From assembly GCA_945907225.1 (NCBI GenBank), contig CAMDSN010000114.1, positions 1 through 5,655 on the forward strand: a stretch of 5,655 bases of DNA. Reading direction: 5' to 3'. The notes beneath the pieces are model-generated. The model was given only the letters and a program-made list of their open reading frames with translations. It did not search any database and was not told where the DNA came from. A program made the position numbers and the translations under genes. Of this stretch, positions 1-4,742 are shown piece after piece. Positions within the stretch are counted from its first letter, which is position 1. Each line of letters starts with the position of its first letter. This stretch comes from Flavobacterium psychrophilum (GTDB lineage Bacteria > Bacteroidota > Bacteroidia > Flavobacteriales > Flavobacteriaceae).

Positions 1-175
1 ATTCCAACGAAATTTGACCGGTTGTTTCAAAACGCTTAATACTTCCAAAAGACACTCCACATCGTTTAGACAATTCAAGCTGAGATATTCCGTTTTTTTT
101 TCGCAATTGCTGAACCTTTAGGACTAGTTCTTCCATAACAGCGGTTGGCGTTTTTGTGGCACTGTATTTTGACAT
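1..175 (-). CDS. HipB-like XRE-family antitoxin/regulator, 5' part only
   Basis: The reverse strand reads an open frame from an ATG at 175-173 through 58 codons to the window edge with no stop. The protein begins MSKYSATKTPTAVMEELV. From about residue 19 it has a typical XRE helix-turn-helix: LRKKNGISQLELSKRCG, then VSFGSIKRFETTGQISLE, with the recognition helix around residues 41-50. From memory, the ending SFGSIKRFETTGQISLE matches a Bacteroidota HTH type encoded beside hipA genes, so a HipA toxin may lie to the left; that gene is not visible here. Another ATG (M14, 136-134) is possible, but 175 gives the fuller N-terminus and fits the promoter at 195-248. Nine consecutive A residues (T93-T101 on the plus strand) encode the RKKN before the HTH. 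The HTH fold is certain; the antitoxin role is inference. Confidence 0.8.
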   Translation of the reverse strand, partial: MSKYSATKTPTAVMEELVLKVQQLRKKNGISQLELSKRCGVSFGSIKRFETTGQISLE

Positions 176-449
176 AAATATATAATATACTATACAAATA
201 TAGTAAAATAATCCAAAAATAGATACTATATTATATACTATTTACAAAAGCAATATACTAACACTATCATTCGCCGCATTTTTGCGGTAAATAAAACACT
301 TAATCACCGCATCAATTCTTAAAGAGTTTACTCTCACTAATGATATACTTCATTTTTTATTGGAAATAACCCAAAAAAGCTGCATAGTTACAATATTATT
401 TTATATTTTTGTTGGAAATAATCAGCATTAAGTATAAATAAACTATTTT
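176..449. promoter_or_regulatory. Divergent intergenic region between two hipB-type genes
   Basis: This 274-base, very AT-rich interval holds no gene and separates the leftward hipB-like gene from the rightward hipBA module. The left half carries repeated ATACTA/TAGTAT elements and minus-strand promoter cores. The right half carries two direct TTGGAAATAA elements (360-369, 412-421) and a plus-strand TATTTTTG core. Between them lies a small hairpin CCGCA-TTTT-TGCGG (274-287) of unknown role. The two halves share no obvious operator sequence, so the two genes are probably controlled separately. Confidence 0.6.
179..260 (-). promoter_or_regulatory. Promoter and operator-like repeats of the leftward hipB-type gene
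   Basis: On the minus strand two perfect Bacteroidota -7 matches (TAnnTTTG) occur: TATTTTTG at 221-214, with TTTG at 248-245 (23-base spacer), and TATATTTG at 202-195. Over the second lies an inverted repeat TACTAT-N6-ATAGTA (188-205). The motif ATACTA also occurs at 187-192, 223-228, 235-240 and 255-260, and an 11-bp inverted pair TATATAATATA/TATATTATATA sits at 179-189 and 227-237. Inference: this is an autoregulatory operator array for the HTH protein encoded at 1-175. AT-rich sequence generates such repeats easily, so individual sites are uncertain. Confidence 0.5.
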
Positions 450-467
450 ATGATGGATATTTCCAAC
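404..467 (+). promoter_or_regulatory. Promoter and inverted-repeat operator of the first hipBA module
   Basis: A perfect TAnnTTTG core, TATTTTTG, lies at 404-411; no good TTTG -33 box is found at the expected distance. Directly after it is GTTGGAAATA (411-420), and its exact reverse complement TATTTCCAAC lies at 458-467, just inside the hipB coding region. A third copy, TTGGAAATAA, lies upstream at 360-369, exactly 52 bp from the one at 412. The arms bracket the expected transcription start (about 418) and the start codon. This suits HipB autorepression; the binding itself is inferred. Confidence 0.55.
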
Positions 468-797
468 AATAATTGGTTAGCTATGAGTGATGGGGCTTTA
501 GTAGCAACTATTGGAGCGTTTGTAAAGCACCATCGTTTACTACAAAACAAAACCCAACAGCAACTCGCTACAGAGGCGGGAATCAACCGCTCTACCATTA
601 CCCAGATAGAAAAAGGAGGGAAAATAACATTACAATCGCTACTGCAAGTGCTTCGTGTATTAAACTTACTCTACATCATGGACGTATTCAAAGTACAGCA
701 ACAGATAAGTCCATTACAGTTGGCCAAATTGGAACAAAATAAAAGACAAAGAGTCCGAAACAAAGACAATAGTAACGACAATAAATCCGATTGGTAA
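450..797 (+). CDS. hipB: HipB-type antitoxin of module 1 (XRE family)
   Basis: This 115-residue DNA-binding antitoxin should neutralise the kinase encoded immediately downstream and repress the shared operon. Residues 24-74 form an XRE/Cro helix-turn-helix: RLLQNKTQQQLATEAG, then INRSTITQIEKGGK as recognition helix, followed by a leucine-rich dimerisation segment (LQSLLQVLRVLNLLYIM). The C-terminus is a charged, probably disordered tail (QNKRQRVRNKDNSNDNKSDW) ending in tryptophan, as in E. coli HipB, whose tail is a Lon-recognised region ending in Trp. An in-frame stop at 435 limits the start to ATG 450, 453 or 483. I keep 450 because the N-terminal ISNNNWLAMSD segment looks like part of the family (from memory) and the promoter at 404-411 leaves room for it. 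The stop overlaps the hipA start as TAATG, implying translational coupling. Confidence 0.9.
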   Translation: MMDISNNNWLAMSDGALVATIGAFVKHHRLLQNKTQQQLATEAGINRSTITQIEKGGKITLQSLLQVLRVLNLLYIMDVFKVQQQISPLQLAKLEQNKRQRVRNKDNSNDNKSDW

Positions 798-2095
798 TGA
801 TTACAACAGCCTATATAAATCTTTGGGGTAATAGAGTAGGAGCCGTAGCATGGGATACCAATTCACAAACCGCCAGTTTTGAATATGAACCAAAATTCAT
901 AGCGAACAATTGGGAAGTTGCACCGCTAAAAATGCCGCTTAACCAAGCAAACCAAATTTTTTCCTTCCCGGATTTAGTTAGAAATTCCACTTTCAAAGGA
1001 TTACCGGGATTACTCGCCGACGTATTGCCTGATAAGTATGGTAATCAATTAATAAATGTCTGGTTAGCACAAAATGGTCGTCCAGAAAACAGTTTAAATC
1101 CTGTAGAGTTGTTGTGCTTTATTGGAACACGAGGGATGGGTGCACTAGAGTTTGAACCTGTAAATTTCAAATCCAATCAAACGGCTTTCACTATCGAAAT
1201 GGACAACTTGGTCAAAATATCACAAGAAGTAGTCAACAACCGTACTGATTTTGAAACCAACCTAAACGGCGATGAACAAAAAGCATTATTGGATATTCTA
1301 AAAATAGGAACTTCGGCAGGTGGCGCAAGACCAAAAGCCATTATTGCCTACAATGAAAAAACGGGAGTAATCAAATCAGGTCAGGGAAAAGCGCCCAAAG
1401 GTTTTAATCATTGGTTGATAAAATTAGACGGTGTAAGCGATAGTCAATTTGGGACTTCAACAGGATACGGGCGTGTTGAAATGGCTTACTATCTAATGGC
1501 AAAAGCCTGCAAAATTGAAATGACCGAATGCCGATTGTTAGAAGAAAATGGTAGAGCACATTTCATGACACAACGATTTGATAGAGAGGATGGCGATATC
1601 AAATACCACATCCAAACTTTTTGTGCCATGCAACATTTTGACTTCAATAACGTGAACAGCTACAGCTACAGCTACGAGCAGTTGTTTCAAACCATGCGAT
1701 TGCTGAGACTTCCTTATCCACAAGCGGAACAAATGTTCCGTAGAATGGTCTTTAATGTAATGGCACGTAACTGTGATGACCACACCAAAAACTTTGCCTT
1801 CCGTTTAAGAAAAGGCCAAAACTGGGAACTAACACCAGCTTATGATATGTGCCATGCCTTCAGGCCCGGAAGCGAATGGGTTAGCCAACATGCTTTAAGC
1901 ATCAATGGTAAAAGAAATGCAATTACCAAAGAGGATTTAGTAACCGTTGCTAAATTGATGAACATCAAAAAAGCAACAGAAATTATTCAACAAACCAGCG
2001 AGGTAATAAAAAACTGGACGTCTTTTGCAGAAGAAACCAAAATAGAAGCAAAATTGAAAGAAGCAATAAAAACCACATTAATCACTTTTAATTAA
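797..2095 (+). CDS. hipA: HipA-type serine/threonine kinase toxin of module 1
   Basis: This 432-residue protein has full-length HipA architecture. Residues 1 to about 120 are the N-terminal subdomain (INLWGNRVGAVAWD; FKGLPGLLADVLPDKYGN; ELLCFIGTRGMGALEFEP). From about 165 onward is the kinase. Visible motifs are the Gly-rich loop GTSAGGARPK (171-180; S173 aligns with autophosphorylated S150 of E. coli HipA), HWLIKLDG with nucleotide-contacting K209, QRFDRE (259-264), the catalytic NCDDHTKNF (D327, H329, N332) and metal-binding D350 in PAYDM. All key residues are present, so the enzyme looks active. E. coli HipA phosphorylates glutamyl-tRNA synthetase and HipT phosphorylates TrpS; the target here cannot be read from sequence. 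The ATG at 797 shares its A with the hipB stop. A TTG at 791 would lengthen the protein by two residues only, so I reject it. A triple AGCTAC repeat encodes SYSYSY near residue 290. Confidence 0.95.
   Translation: MITTAYINLWGNRVGAVAWDTNSQTASFEYEPKFIANNWEVAPLKMPLNQANQIFSFPDLVRNSTFKGLPGLLADVLPDKYGNQLINVWLAQNGRPENSLNPVELLCFIGTRGMGALEFEPVNFKSNQTAFTIEMDNLVKISQEVVNNRTDFETNLNGDEQKALLDILKIGTSAGGARPKAIIAYNEKTGVIKSGQGKAPKGFNHWLIKLDGVSDSQFGTSTGYGRVEMAYYLMAKACKIEMTECRLLEENGRAHFMTQRFDREDGDIKYHIQTFCAMQHFDFNNVNSYSYSYEQLFQTMRLLRLPYPQAEQMFRRMVFNVMARNCDDHTKNFAFRLRKGQNWELTPAYDMCHAFRPGSEWVSQHALSINGKRNAITKEDLVTVAKLMNIKKATEIIQQTSEVIKNWTSFAEETKIEAKLKEAIKTTLITFN
1658..1675 (+). repeat. In-frame hexanucleotide microsatellite in hipA of module 1
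   Basis: AGCTAC occurs three times in perfect tandem and encodes SYSYSY inside hipA. Because the unit is 6 bp, slippage would add or remove Ser-Tyr pairs without breaking the frame. Family members, as I recall them, carry a single SYEQ-like motif here. Confidence 0.75.
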
Positions 2096-2202
2096 TAAAT
2101 GGGGATTTCATCTAACCATTACCATTGTTTGCCCAAGCACATAAAAAAATATCATTTACACTATAAATTAATCTTTATACTAAAAAACATTATTTATAAT
2201 AA

Positions 2203-2225
2203 AAAATATCAATAAAAAAGTAAAC
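2203..2225 (+). repeat. 23-bp exact direct repeat, left copy
   Basis: This AT-rich 23-base sequence (core ATATCAATAAAAAAGTAAAC) is identical to 4261-4283. One copy follows each hipA gene (107 bases after the first stop, 117 after the second), so the second hipBA module lies between the copies. Low complexity reduces its weight, but 23 identical bases are unlikely by chance alone. Confidence 0.7.
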
Positions 2226-2295
2226 TGCTTTATGAACACTCCCCATTTTTCTAAATAAACCAATCAAGCTTATCTCGCCATTTTAGGGTTATCAA

Positions 2296-2356
2296 CGAGG
2301 GTAATTTTTACCTTCGCAAACAAAACGAGTGTAATTTTAGTAAAAATTTACCTTCG
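2296..2356 (+). repeat. Two tandem imperfect hairpins sharing ACGAGkGTAATTTT...TTACCTTCG
   Basis: Hairpin 1 pairs CGAGGGTAA (2296-2304) with TTACCTTCG (2308-2316) across a 3-base loop, with one G-T pair. Hairpin 2 pairs AACGAGTGTAA (2324-2334) with TTACCTTCGTT (2348-2358), less perfectly and with a longer loop. The left arms form a 30-bp-spaced direct repeat matching at 13 of 14 bases (2295-2308 and 2325-2338). A related TTTACCTTCCTTAA occurs after hipA2 (4307-4320), matching 2347-2360 at 13 of 14 positions. The function is unknown; TACCTTCG also resembles a one-mismatch -7 element, but no -33 partner was found. Confidence 0.55.
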
Positions 2357-2378
2357 TTAATATTTTCCATTACTCTAC

Positions 2379-2430
2379 TGTTCACAAAAAAAACATGTTC
2401 ATGTTCCGTGAACAAACAAAAAAGTGAACA
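2379..2430. promoter_or_regulatory. Cluster of TGTTCAC/GTGAACA half-sites upstream of the second module
   Basis: TGTTCAC lies at 2379-2385, TGTTCA at 2396-2401, TGTTCC at 2402-2407, GTGAACA at 2408-2414 and GTGAACA again at 2424-2430. They can pair as inverted repeats, for example TGTTCA-N7-TGAACA at 2396-2414. The cluster ends about 60 bp upstream of the hipB2 -33 box, a position suited to a regulator-binding region. The operator of that promoter contains a related GAACATT arm, so HipB2 itself or another dimeric regulator could bind. This is inference from repeats only. Confidence 0.45.
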
Positions 2431-2486
2431 CATATCACATATTGCAATTTGCGATGTGAAGATTTAAGTTGAAATATAATAACATA

Positions 2487-2541
2487 AAATGTTTGTTATT
2501 TTAAACATAAAAGCTATTTTTGTATATAATAACGAACATTT
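2487..2541 (+). promoter_or_regulatory. Promoter of the second hipBA module inside a 14-bp inverted repeat
   Basis: TTTG (2492-2495) is followed after exactly 19 bases by TATTTTTG (2515-2522), a full match to the Bacteroidota consensus TTTG-N19-21-TAnnTTTG. Transcription should begin near 2529. Two 14-bp arms in inverted orientation flank the core: AAATGTTTGTTATT (2487-2500) and AATAACGAACATTT (2528-2541), pairing at 13 of 14 positions. The left arm covers the -33 box and the right arm covers the start site, so a bound HipB2 dimer pair would block transcription. An extra AATAAC half-site lies at 2478-2483. The promoter position also decides the hipB2 start, because an ATG at 2489 lies upstream of the predicted transcript. 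Confidence 0.75.
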
Positions 2542-2548
2542 ATTAAAA

Positions 2549-2839
2549 ATGGCAACCAAAAAGCAAACTGTTTTTCCAAAGTATGACAAGGTCTTAGAAC
2601 AAATGGGAGAAAATATCAAGATAGCTCGTAAAAGACGAAAACTCACTATGATTCAAGTAGCAGAGAGAGCAGATATTTCAAGGTCAACATTGCATTTAAT
2701 TGAGCTAGGTAACACAAGTGTGGCAATGGGTGCCTATTTCAATGTACTGCGTGTATTAGGTCTACAAGATGATTTCCTAAAACTAGCCGCAGACGATGAA
2801 CTGGGTAGAAAGCTCCAAGACCTTGAACTTCTTAAATAA
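2549..2839 (+). CDS. hipB: HipB-type antitoxin of module 2 (XRE family)
   Basis: This 96-residue helix-turn-helix protein starts MATKKQTVFPKYDKVLEQMG. Its HTH spans about residues 22-56 (IKIARKRRKLTMIQVAER, then ADISRSTLHLIELGNTS with recognition helix SRSTLHLIE), followed by a hydrophobic dimerisation helix (YFNVLRVLGLQDDFLKLA) and a short acidic end. It lacks the long charged tail and C-terminal Trp of the module 1 antitoxin and differs from it through most of its length, so it is a separate subfamily and not a recent duplicate. The frame is open from an ATG at 2489, but the promoter (-7 at 2515-2522) lies inside that extension and those extra residues do not look like family sequence; ATG 2549 is preferred. 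It is followed after 56 bases by the kinase gene and is expected to bind it and the 2487-2541 operator. Confidence 0.9.
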   Translation: MATKKQTVFPKYDKVLEQMGENIKIARKRRKLTMIQVAERADISRSTLHLIELGNTSVAMGAYFNVLRVLGLQDDFLKLAADDELGRKLQDLELLK

Positions 2840-2840
2840 G

Positions 2841-2865
2841 GTCATTACGAGGAACAAAGCAATCT
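2841..2865 (+). repeat. Degenerate dispersed repeat of the GTCATTGCGAGGAACGAAGCAATCT type
   Basis: Two bases after the hipB2 stop, the sequence GTCATTACGAGG followed by AACAAAGCAATCT differs at two positions from a repeat I recall as widespread in bacterial genomes, including Flavobacteria. It accounts for nearly half of the 56-base gap between antitoxin and toxin. The family assignment is from memory; the match itself can be read directly. Confidence 0.6.
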
Positions 2866-2895
2866 ACTCTAAATCTAACCTTCTAAAAATCTAAG

Positions 2896-4143
2896 ATGTC
2901 CACAAAAACCGATATATACGTTTACGCACATTGGCAAGAAATGCCAGGGCCTAAAATCATTGGGATATTATTTGCCCAACAAGCAAAAGGTAAAAAAGCA
3001 TTTAGTTTTGAATATGACAAAGAGTGGTTAAAATCCGATGAAAAATTTCTTTTAGACCCGGATATTCAATTATATAGCGGTCCCCAATACCCAAACCAAA
3101 AAGAAAACTTCGGCATATTTCTCGATAGTATGCCAGACACTTGGGGACGTACATTAATGAAACGTAGAGAAGCACAACAAGCTAAAGAGAAAAACGAAAA
3201 GCCAAAAACACTTTACGATATTGATTTCCTTTTAGGAGTATTTGATGAAAGTCGAATGGGTGCACTCAGGTTTAAAACCAACCCAAACGGAGAGTTTTTA
3301 GACAACAACAAATCAGCTTCAACACCACCTTTGTCATCTATTCGCGAATTACAAAATGCTGCTGCAAATTTTGAACACGATGAGGATAATGATGAGGTAA
3401 AAAAATGGTTATCTGTTTTGATGGCTCCTGGTTCTTCATTGGGTGGTGCCAGACCAAAAGCTAACATTTTAGATAACGATAAAAGTCTTTGGATTGCCAA
3501 ATTCCCTTCCAAAACAGACACTACAGATAAAGCAGCTTGGGAATTTTTAGCTTACCAACTTGCAATTAAGGCAGGTATTGAAATGGCTCCTTGTAGAATA
3601 GAAAAAATAATGGGCAATTACAACACCTTTTTTACCAAACGTTTTGATCGAAAAAACGGTGAAAGAATACACTTTGCATCGGCTATGACCATGACTAGAA
3701 ATAATGAAGATACGGTAAGAGACAATCAGGCAAGTTACTTGGATATAGCCGAATTTATCAGTTCGAATGGAGTAAATATTGAAGCTAATTTACATCAACT
3801 TTGGCGTAGAATAATTTTCAACATAGCCATATCGAATACTGATGATCATTTAAGAAACCACGGATTTATACTTACTAAAGAAGGCTGGATACTATCACCA
3901 GCATTCGACCTTAATCCATCTGTAGATAAAGACGGTTTAGCACTAAATATTGATACCGTAAATAACGAACTAGATTTCGAACTAGCAAAAAGTGTGGGAA
4001 AGTATTTTCGATTAGAGGAAAAACAAATGGCCAAAATAATACAAGAAGTAAAGCAAGCAACTAGCAATTGGAAAACAATAGCAAAAGAACTTGGAATTCC
4101 TAGAGGTGAAATAGAATTGATGACAAAAGCATTTAATAGCTAA
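2896..4143 (+). CDS. hipA: HipA-type serine/threonine kinase toxin of module 2
   Basis: This 415-residue HipA-family kinase has a full N-terminal subdomain (residues 5 to about 127: DIYVYAHWQEMPGPKIIG; FGIFLDSMPDTWGRTLMKRR; DFLLGVFDESRMGALRF). The kinase part has the Gly-rich loop GSSLGGARPKA (179-189; S181 aligns with the autophosphorylated serine of E. coli HipA), WIAKFPS with K202, TKRFDRKNGER (247-257), the catalytic NTDDHLRNHGF (D316, H318, N321) and metal-binding D338 in PAFDLNP. Nothing essential is missing. Outside these motifs it is strongly divergent from the module 1 kinase, and its loop reads SSL where the other reads TSA. The substrate is unknown; an aminoacyl-tRNA synthetase is the precedent. 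The ATG at 2896 is the natural start. Unlike module 1, it does not overlap its antitoxin gene, so coupling is looser. Confidence 0.95.
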   Translation: MSTKTDIYVYAHWQEMPGPKIIGILFAQQAKGKKAFSFEYDKEWLKSDEKFLLDPDIQLYSGPQYPNQKENFGIFLDSMPDTWGRTLMKRREAQQAKEKNEKPKTLYDIDFLLGVFDESRMGALRFKTNPNGEFLDNNKSASTPPLSSIRELQNAAANFEHDEDNDEVKKWLSVLMAPGSSLGGARPKANILDNDKSLWIAKFPSKTDTTDKAAWEFLAYQLAIKAGIEMAPCRIEKIMGNYNTFFTKRFDRKNGERIHFASAMTMTRNNEDTVRDNQASYLDIAEFISSNGVNIEANLHQLWRRIIFNIAISNTDDHLRNHGFILTKEGWILSPAFDLNPSVDKDGLALNIDTVNNELDFELAKSVGKYFRLEEKQMAKIIQEVKQATSNWKTIAKELGIPRGEIELMTKAFNS

Positions 4144-4158
4144 AATAATAGTGAAAAC

Positions 4159-4197
4159 TAGTTGGGTGTAATTATTTTATTTAATTATACCGAACTG
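4159..4197 (+). terminator. Hairpin directly after hipA of module 2, probable terminator
   Basis: Starting 15 bases after the stop codon, GTTGGGTGTAATTA (4161-4174) pairs with TAATTATACCGAAC (4182-4195) with one mismatch and one G-T pair; the stem extends by two pairs at its base. The loop is TTTTATT. The following bases are T-rich (GATTTTATT) but not a continuous T run, so termination may be partial. Confidence 0.55.
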
Positions 4198-4260
4198 ATT
4201 TTATTAAATAAAATTAATATTTAGAATACTAATTAGTCTCAATGATAAAAAATATTCTTA

Positions 4261-4283
4261 AAAATATCAATAAAAAAGTAAAC
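4261..4283 (+). repeat. 23-bp exact direct repeat, right copy
   Basis: Identical to 2203-2225. Together the copies bracket the second hipBA module. It is followed at 4307-4320 by TTTACCTTCCTTAA, which matches 2347-2360 at 13 of 14 positions, so the downstream context is partly shared too. Confidence 0.7.
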
Positions 4284-4347
4284 AACCTATTGCTAATTTT
4301 CGTATGTTTACCTTCCTTAAAATAAAGTAGTCAAAATTAGTTACCCT

Positions 4348-4361
4348 ATAGGTGTACCTAT
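4348..4361. repeat. Short palindrome ATAGGT-GT-ACCTAT
   Basis: Two perfect 6-bp arms are separated by two bases. It could be a binding site for a dimeric protein or a small loop in a transcript ending at 4480. No gene begins nearby, so its role is unknown. Confidence 0.35.
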
Positions 4362-4440
4362 GAAAAGTTGACCTTTGCGAAGCCTTGAAAACACTGATAA
4401 AAATATAAGGGTTACGGAGCCTCTTTCTCTATGCTAAATT

Positions 4441-4480
4441 AAAACCCTAACTATCGATTTTCAATTAGTTAGGGTTTTTT
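4441..4480 (+). terminator. Strong intrinsic terminator, probably bidirectional
   Basis: AAAACCCTAACTA (4441-4453) and TAGTTAGGGTTTT (4466-4478) form a perfect 13-bp stem with a 12-base loop and a run of six T (4475-4480). The A run at the left base gives T residues on the minus strand as well. It lies about 300 bases after hipA2, with no identifiable gene between, so it may end read-through or a short non-coding transcript. Confidence 0.85.
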
Positions 4481-4540
4481 ATGTAAAAATTTGAAAATAA
4501 TTAAAAGATTAATGTTAAAAAACAACTAAAACGGCAACTA

Positions 4541-4578
4541 TAAAAACAAAACCTTGTAAATCAATGACTTACAAGGTT
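4541..4578 (-). terminator. Minus-strand intrinsic terminator
   Basis: AACCTTGTAA (4550-4559) pairs with TTACAAGGTT (4569-4578) across a 9-base loop. On the minus strand the stem is followed by TTTGTTTTTA (4550-4541), giving a T tract only in that direction. It is preceded on the minus strand by CTCCAC-TTTT (4588-4579), the same element found before the repeat-unit terminators further right. No minus-strand gene precedes it. Confidence 0.7.
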
Positions 4579-4582
4579 AAAA

Positions 4583-4742
4583 GTGGAGCCCGGCAGACTA
4601 GCTTTGCTCATCTCCACCGTTCCGGTCCTGCAAATGCAATTGCCTGTCTTTTGCAAAGACAAATGTCTTAAAATCAAAAAATCCAAACAAGTGAACTTGA
4701 TGTATTTTTATCATTTGCAGCCGCAATGCAATTGCGCTTGGT
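4583..4742. other. Higher-GC segment with several inverted repeats
   Basis: GTGGAG (4583-4588) pairs with CTCCAC (4612-4617). CTGCAAATG (4628-4636) pairs with CATTTGCAG (4712-4720). GTCTTT-TGC-AAAGAC (4646-4660) forms a tight hairpin that competes with AAGACA/TGTCTT just downstream. ATGCAATTGC occurs twice (4634-4643, 4726-4735) and contains the palindrome GCAATTGC. A GTG-initiated frame over it (4583-4801) shows no protein-like pattern. The nested, partly exclusive pairings suggest a folded RNA or a recombination-site remnant; I cannot decide which. Confidence 0.4.

Larger units (their letters stand above)
2096..2548. other. Gene-free regulatory interval between the two hipBA modules
   Basis: I see no coding sequence in these 453 bases. 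In order they hold an AT-rich tail after hipA1, a 23-bp element repeated after the second hipA (2203-2225), two tandem imperfect hairpins (2296-2356), a cluster of TGTTCAC/GTGAACA half-sites (2379-2430) and the promoter/operator of the second module (2487-2541). A 9-bp inverted pair AAATGGGGA/TCCCCATTT (2097-2105, 2240-2248) ends in a short T run but spans 134 bases, so it is not a convincing terminator. No other terminator for module 1 is evident. Confidence 0.7.

Noticed and set aside
274..287. Hairpin CCGCA-TTTT-TGCGG as terminator
   Set aside because: A 5-bp stem without a T tract, between divergent genes where no transcript should end.
791..796. TTG start two codons upstream of hipA in module 1
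   Set aside because: ATG 797 overlaps the hipB stop as TAATG, the usual coupled arrangement; the TTG adds only Met-Val.
811..1783. Minus-strand open frames at 811-996 and 1538-1783
   Set aside because: They lie antisense inside a hipA gene with complete family motifs and have no domain pattern of their own.
2097..2248. Terminator for module 1 from the 9-bp inverted pair AAATGGGGA/TCCCCATTT
   Set aside because: The arms are 134 bases apart, so a terminator hairpin is implausible.
2489..2548. N-terminal extension of hipB in module 2
   Set aside because: The -7 element at 2515-2522 lies inside it, so the transcript would start after this ATG; the added residues look like translated promoter DNA.
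2464..2646. Minus-strand 60-codon frame over the hipB2 promoter
   Set aside because: It overlaps the promoter/operator and the start of hipB2 and has no family features.
3213..4067. Minus-strand open frames at 3213-3521 and 3846-4067
   Set aside because: Antisense shadows of the second hipA.
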